From positions 1 through 64,000 of the forward strand of contig JAFSGE010000026.1 of the NCBI GenBank assembly GCA_017434885.1: a DNA stretch of 64,000 bases, read 5' to 3'. The stretch comes from Lachnospiraceae bacterium. Lineage in GTDB: Bacteria; Bacillota; Clostridia; Lachnospirales; Lachnospiraceae. Positions within the stretch are counted from its first letter, which is position 1. Every line of letters begins with the position of its first letter. This document shows, one piece after another, positions 60,631 through 64,000 of this stretch. The translations under genes were made by a program, and so were the position numbers. The notes under the pieces were generated by a model. The model was given only the letters and a program-made list of their open reading frames with translations. It was not told where the DNA came from and did not search any database.

Positions 60631-61974
60631 ATGAGTAAAGAAAAAGTCGTTGTCGGCGAAGAAGGTCTCTTTGATGCAAAGCAGCTTGGAGTACCGAAGA
60701 TGATAGTTCTTGGATTACAGCATATGTTTGCAATGTTTGGAGCAACAGTCGTGGTTCCCGCATTAACAGGTTTGGATGTTTCCACTACCTTGTTATTTGC
60801 AGGTTTAGGCACATTGTTGTTCCATTTTTTAGCAAAAGGAAAAGTTCCTGCTTTCTTAGGATCTTCCTTTGCCTTTCTTGCCGGATATTGGGCGATTGCG
60901 CCTAACGGGGAATCAGAACTGCTTCCTTATGCCTGTTTCGGTGTGGCTTGTGCCGGATTGCTGTATTTGGTACTTGCGGCGCTTATCAAAGCATTTGGAA
61001 CCGGTAAGGTTATGAGGTTTTTTCCGCCTATTGTTACAGGTCCCATTATCATTGCAATCGGTCTGAACCTTTCCCAGTCAGCAATTGATAACTGTGCGGC
61101 AAACTGGTGGATTGCAGTGCTTGCCATTGTTATAGTGGTTGTGTGTAATATCTGGGGAAAAGGCATGATTAAGATTGTACCCATTATTATGGGTGTCATT
61201 GGTTCCTATCTGGCAGCAGCACTTACAGGAAATGTAGACTTTACACCGGTAAAAGAAGCACAGTGGATCGGTCTTCCGATTCATTGGGAAAATACAGTGT
61301 TCTCGATTTTCAGTAATCCGGATGTTTCTTTGCTCATAACATCTGTTATCACAATAATGCCGATTGCACTTGCCACTATGGTAGAGCATATCGGTGATAT
61401 GTCTGCTATTTCCTCTACAGTAGGAAGAAATTACATTAAGAATCCGGGGCTTCACAGAACGTTAACCGGAGACGGACTTGCAACCGCGTTAGCGTCCCTG
61501 TTTGGTGCACCGGCAAATACTACTTACGGTGAAAATACCGGTGTGCTTTCCCTGACAAAGGTTTATGACCCGGTGGTAATCAGAATTGCGGCAGGATTTG
61601 CCATTCTCTTTGCTTTTTCACCTAAAGTTGGTGCAGTGATTTCCTGCATGCCTACAGCAACACTTGGAGGTGTTTCACTGGTACTTTACGGTATGATTTC
61701 TGCAGTCGGTGTGCGTAATGTTGTGGAGAACAAAGTGGACTTTACCAAGAGCAGAAACGTTATCATTGCAGCATTGATTCTGGTGCTTTCCATTGGTATC
61801 AACTACAGCACAGCAGGAGCGATTGCCTTTACAATCGGTTCTGTAACCATTAGCCTGTCAGGTCTTGCAGTAGGAGCACTTACAGGTATTATCCTAAATG
61901 CAGTGCTGCCCGGTAAAGACTATGAATTTGATGAGGAAAAACCGTCTGACACAGGTGTCAATTTCGAGGTTTAG
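60631..61974 (+). CDS. Uracil-xanthine permease family (NCS2, UraA-like)
   Basis: A 447-residue transporter with 14 predicted helices. Family features: LGLQHMFAMFGATVVVPALTGLD (about 25-47), FLGSSFAFLAGYWAI (about 78-92), the substrate-site region TMVEHIGDMSAISSTVGRNY with Glu/His (about 250), and GAPANTTYGENTGVLSLTKVYDP (about 291-313). The latter two match uracil permeases better than xanthine ones. ATG 60631 has GGAGGAG upstream; the in-frame start at 60538 lies in the promoter. A single-gene unit with own promoter and terminator. No PyrR attenuator is visible. Confidence 0.92.
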   Translation: MSKEKVVVGEEGLFDAKQLGVPKMIVLGLQHMFAMFGATVVVPALTGLDVSTTLLFAGLGTLLFHFLAKGKVPAFLGSSFAFLAGYWAIAPNGESELLPYACFGVACAGLLYLVLAALIKAFGTGKVMRFFPPIVTGPIIIAIGLNLSQSAIDNCAANWWIAVLAIVIVVVCNIWGKGMIKIVPIIMGVIGSYLAAALTGNVDFTPVKEAQWIGLPIHWENTVFSIFSNPDVSLLITSVITIMPIALATMVEHIGDMSAISSTVGRNYIKNPGLHRTLTGDGLATALASLFGAPANTTYGENTGVLSLTKVYDPVVIRIAAGFAILFAFSPKVGAVISCMPTATLGGVSLVLYGMISAVGVRNVVENKVDFTKSRNVIIAALILVLSIGINYSTAGAIAFTIGSVTISLSGLAVGALTGIILNAVLPGKDYEFDEEKPSDTGVNFEV

Positions 61975-62018
61975 AACAAAAATTAATTTGTGATTTAATA
62001 TTTGAAATGCGTTTTAAG

Positions 62019-62052
62019 AACTGCCTATGAGAATTTCATAGGCAGTTTTTTG
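62019..62052 (+). terminator. Terminator of the permease gene
   Basis: AACTGCCTATGA (62019-62030) pairs perfectly with TCATAGGCAGTT (62036-62047), then a T run. Confidence 0.93.
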
Positions 62053-62086
62053 AATCCCTTTTGCGCTTTTAAAATTACGGGAAATT

Positions 62087-62500
62087 ATGAAGGAAGAGAG
62101 GTCAGAGGAGAATCTGGAAGCATTGAAAAAGCTGATACAGGATGATATAATTGGAAGCATCAATGACAATTTAAAGTTAGGCAATATTACAGTTGATGAT
62201 GCCAGAAGATTACGGCGTTTAACATATCGTCTGTATGAGCATATTTATGCTCATTATGAGGAAATGGAGGAATTGAATGATATGACGGATGAATCATTAA
62301 TGTTGGATATTGACATTATAGAAAAAGAGCACGAAAAGGAAATTGCAAGAGTAAAAAAAGAAGTAACTGAGAAAGTAACTGCGAAAGTAACTGAGGATGT
62401 GACTAGGCAGATATCAAATCAAAAGGACAAAGAAATTTGTCGGTTGAAAGAAGAGATTGAGCAGTTAAAGAAGTTGATAAACATGCAAAATAATGAATGA
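62087..62500 (+). CDS. Coiled-coil protein of 137 residues, possibly a C-terminal remnant
   Basis: A 137-residue, highly charged, all-helical protein. The first part (LEALKKLIQDDIIGSINDNLKLG...RRLRRLTYRLYEHIYAHYEEMEE) is helical; the second is a long coiled coil with short repeats VTEKVTAKVTEDVT (12-base DNA repeats near 62359-62402). Similar tails end Rpn-type PD-(D/E)XK nucleases, so it may be the remains of one, but no nuclease motif is present. The ribosome site before ATG 62087 is poor (CGGGAA). Function unknown. Confidence 0.55.
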   Translation: MKEERSEENLEALKKLIQDDIIGSINDNLKLGNITVDDARRLRRLTYRLYEHIYAHYEEMEELNDMTDESLMLDIDIIEKEHEKEIARVKKEVTEKVTAKVTEDVTRQISNQKDKEICRLKEEIEQLKKLINMQNNE

Positions 62501-62522
62501 GAAATTTTGGGAGATATAGGGT

Positions 62523-63338
62523 GTGAAAACAATTCCGACGATTAACGAAGATAAAGAATACAAATTGAAAAATATCACATGTTATGCACTGGATATGGAT
62601 GGAACGATATATCTGGGCGATAGGTGGATTTCCGGCGCTAAGGCGTTTCTGGATGCAGTGGAGAGTACAGGAAAACAGTATGTTTTTTTGACAAATAACT
62701 CTTCCAAGGGTCCGGAAAACTATGTGGAAAAGCTTGGAAGGATGGGACTTATAGTTGATAAAAGCCGAATTGTGACATCGGGACAGGCAACCATTGACTA
62801 TCTTAAGAGAAACTATCCGGAAAAGAAAGTGTTTCTTTTGGGGAATGAGTTACTTACCAAGGAATTTATTGAAGAAGGAATAGAACTGACAGATAAGCAT
62901 CCTGATGTGGTAGTGACAGGATTTGATACATCACTTACCTACGAAAAAATGTGTAAAGTTTGCGACTTTGTGCGTGAAGGTTTGCCATATATTGCGACAC
63001 ACCCGGATTATAACTGTCCGACAGAAAATGGATTTATTCCGGATGCAGGAGCCATTCATGCCTTTATCCATGCATCTGCTTTCCGCTACCCTGATCATGT
63101 GGTGGGAAAACCAAGCGGTCATATTATGGATTATCTTGTAAGGAGAATGGGAGTTGCAAAAGAAGAAACTGCCATGGTCGGAGACAGACTTTATACAGAT
63201 GTAGCTGCGGGGGTAAACAATGGTTATACCGGTATTTTGGTACTCAGCGGTGAGGCTACAATGGAGGATGTGCATAGCTCGGATGTTGTGCCGGATTTGA
63301 TTTTTGATTCTGTAAAGGAAATGATACAATATCTTTAA
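62523..63338 (+). CDS. HAD-IIA family phosphatase (NagD-like)
   Basis: A 271-residue cytoplasmic hydrolase. HAD motif I is ALDMDGTIYLGD (nucleophile Asp about 24), motif II FLTNNSSKGP (about 55), motif III lysine in VGKPSGHIMDYL (about 197) and motif IV MVGDRLYTDVAAGVNNG (about 219-235). The type IIA cap lies between motifs II and III. Members dephosphorylate sugar or nucleotide monophosphates, glycerol phosphate or pyridoxal phosphate. Start GTG 62523, with GGGAG upstream. It leads into addB after 26 bases. Confidence 0.93.
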   Translation: MKTIPTINEDKEYKLKNITCYALDMDGTIYLGDRWISGAKAFLDAVESTGKQYVFLTNNSSKGPENYVEKLGRMGLIVDKSRIVTSGQATIDYLKRNYPEKKVFLLGNELLTKEFIEEGIELTDKHPDVVVTGFDTSLTYEKMCKVCDFVREGLPYIATHPDYNCPTENGFIPDAGAIHAFIHASAFRYPDHVVGKPSGHIMDYLVRRMGVAKEETAMVGDRLYTDVAAGVNNGYTGILVLSGEATMEDVHSSDVVPDLIFDSVKEMIQYL

Positions 63339-63364
63339 AGTTTTAATAAAAAAGGAAAACAACT

Positions 63365-64000
63365 ATGTCTTTGCAATTTTATTTCGGGCCGTCCGGTTCC
63401 GGTAAAAGCAGACAACTACATATGGACATGCTCGCGATGGCAGAACAGAATCCGCAGAAAAATATCTTATTTCTGGTACCGGACCAGTTTACCATGCAAA
63501 CACAGTTTGACTTGGTAAATGCAAGTAAGGTAAAAGGAATCCGTAACATTGATGTACTAAGCTTCGGAAGACTTTCCCATCGTATTTTTGAGGAAACAGG
63601 ATATGGAATGAAGCCGGTACTGGACGATACGGGAAAAAGTCTGGTACTTCGCAAAGTGACCGCTCAAATCAATGATAGCCTTCCGATGATTGGGCCAAAT
63701 CTAAATAAAATCGGATATATTCACGAAGTGAAATCTGCAATTTCCGAATTTATGCAATACGGTGTGAATCCCTCTCAGGTGAATGAGCTTGCAGAGTATG
63801 CCCAAAGTCATGGTGCATTGCACCACAAATTAAAAGATTTGCAGATGATTTACAAAGAATTTCTTTCTTACATTGAGGATAAGTTTATCACTACGGAGGA
63901 AACCCTTGAGTTATTGACACGTGCGGTGGAAAAATCCGAAATTGTGAAAGACAGTATTGTTGTTTTTGATGGTTTTACCGGTTTTACACCGATACAGAAC
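63365..64000 (+). CDS. addB: ATP-dependent helicase/nuclease subunit B, N-terminal part
   Basis: The frame opens at ATG 63365 (AAAAGGA upstream) and runs off the window after 212 residues. The N-terminus SLQFYFGPSGSGKSRQLHMDM holds the Walker A motif (about 8-15), followed by NILFLVPDQFTMQTQFDLV and IDVLSFGRLSHRIF (about 59-72), all typical of AddB. DSIVVFDGFTGFTPIQN near the edge is the Walker B-like segment. AddB joins AddA to process DNA double-strand ends for recombination; its iron-sulfur nuclease end would be outside the window. addA is expected downstream. Confidence 0.93.
   Translation, partial: MSLQFYFGPSGSGKSRQLHMDMLAMAEQNPQKNILFLVPDQFTMQTQFDLVNASKVKGIRNIDVLSFGRLSHRIFEETGYGMKPVLDDTGKSLVLRKVTAQINDSLPMIGPNLNKIGYIHEVKSAISEFMQYGVNPSQVNELAEYAQSHGALHHKLKDLQMIYKEFLSYIEDKFITTEETLELLTRAVEKSEIVKDSIVVFDGFTGFTPIQN

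Noticed and set aside
62359-62402. Short tandem 12-base repeats as a CRISPR-like or satellite feature
   Set aside because: Only three imperfect units, in frame within the coiled-coil gene; they encode VTxKVT repeats and have no spacers.

Overview
The window reads as a chromosomal stretch from an anaerobic, spore-forming, butyrate-producing Clostridia, most likely Lachnospiraceae. The grounds are: low to moderate G+C with strong AGGAGG ribosome sites; a complete thl-crt-hbd-bcd-etfB-etfA butyryl-CoA set; spoVAA, spoVAB and spoVAE sporulation genes with a sigma-G-like promoter; a T-box leucine leader; rubrerythrin; and lineage-typical families (DUF5684, DUF5685, DUF6020, TetM-like/NYN GTPase). 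No rRNA, tRNA or CRISPR array was seen. The genus cannot be fixed from this sequence.

Layout. 1-1.5 kb is the right end of a G+C-rich mobile element with a large serine recombinase. It abuts the 3' part of a TetM-like GTPase/NYN gene that it appears to have cut. 2.5-6.3 kb holds a sugar ABC importer (lipoprotein plus two permeases, no ATPase). 6.4-13.6 kb has a lone OadB-like sodium pump subunit and cell-surface genes: a propeller-like lipoprotein, an acyltransferase, a His/Cys-repeat surface protein and a DUF6020 membrane protein. 13.7-20.4 kb is a dense run of housekeeping genes (glycosyltransferase, hisC, DUF368, methyltransferase, hslO, nadE). 20.4-23.5 kb is an A+T-rich islet with an MFS/AraC pair, a frameshifted small gene, a possible IS end and a perfect 22-bp inverted repeat. 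24-28.5 kb carries dapF, a sigma/anti-sigma pair and a diguanylate cyclase.

28.6-32.2 kb holds a T-box-controlled leuA whose product ends in a complete AraC-type DNA-binding domain, followed by nagA. This is the most striking gene of the window. 32.3-36.2 kb has a 39-residue membrane peptide, a zinc-ribbon/DUF5685/J-domain trio and an ABC-F protein. 36.4-37.6 kb has a flavin reductase and rubrerythrin. 37.7-44.3 kb is the butyrate operon, with a strong promoter, a Rex-like operator and two large RNA-structure insertions between genes. 44.4-50.8 kb has an ECF S-component, a TraX-like protein and a marR-ABC-ABC multidrug exporter operon whose promoter carries three evenly spaced identical-class palindromes. 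51-55.5 kb has a lipoprotein, a HerA-like ATPase, tcdA and an endonuclease/phosphatase-fold protein. 55.5-58.7 kb is a split spoVA cluster. 58.7-64 kb has an M24 aminopeptidase, a uracil-type permease, a HAD phosphatase and the start of addB, which runs off the window.

How it works together. The sugar importer and nagA feed carbohydrate to fermentation. The butyrate operon reoxidises NADH (Rex-like site) and yields butyryl-CoA. Rubrerythrin and flavin reductase handle oxygen stress. The T-box ties leucine synthesis to tRNA-Leu charging. The spoVA genes would load dipicolinic acid into spores. Many calls rest on family recognition by eye; promoters and hairpins were found by reading, not by folding or scoring software.
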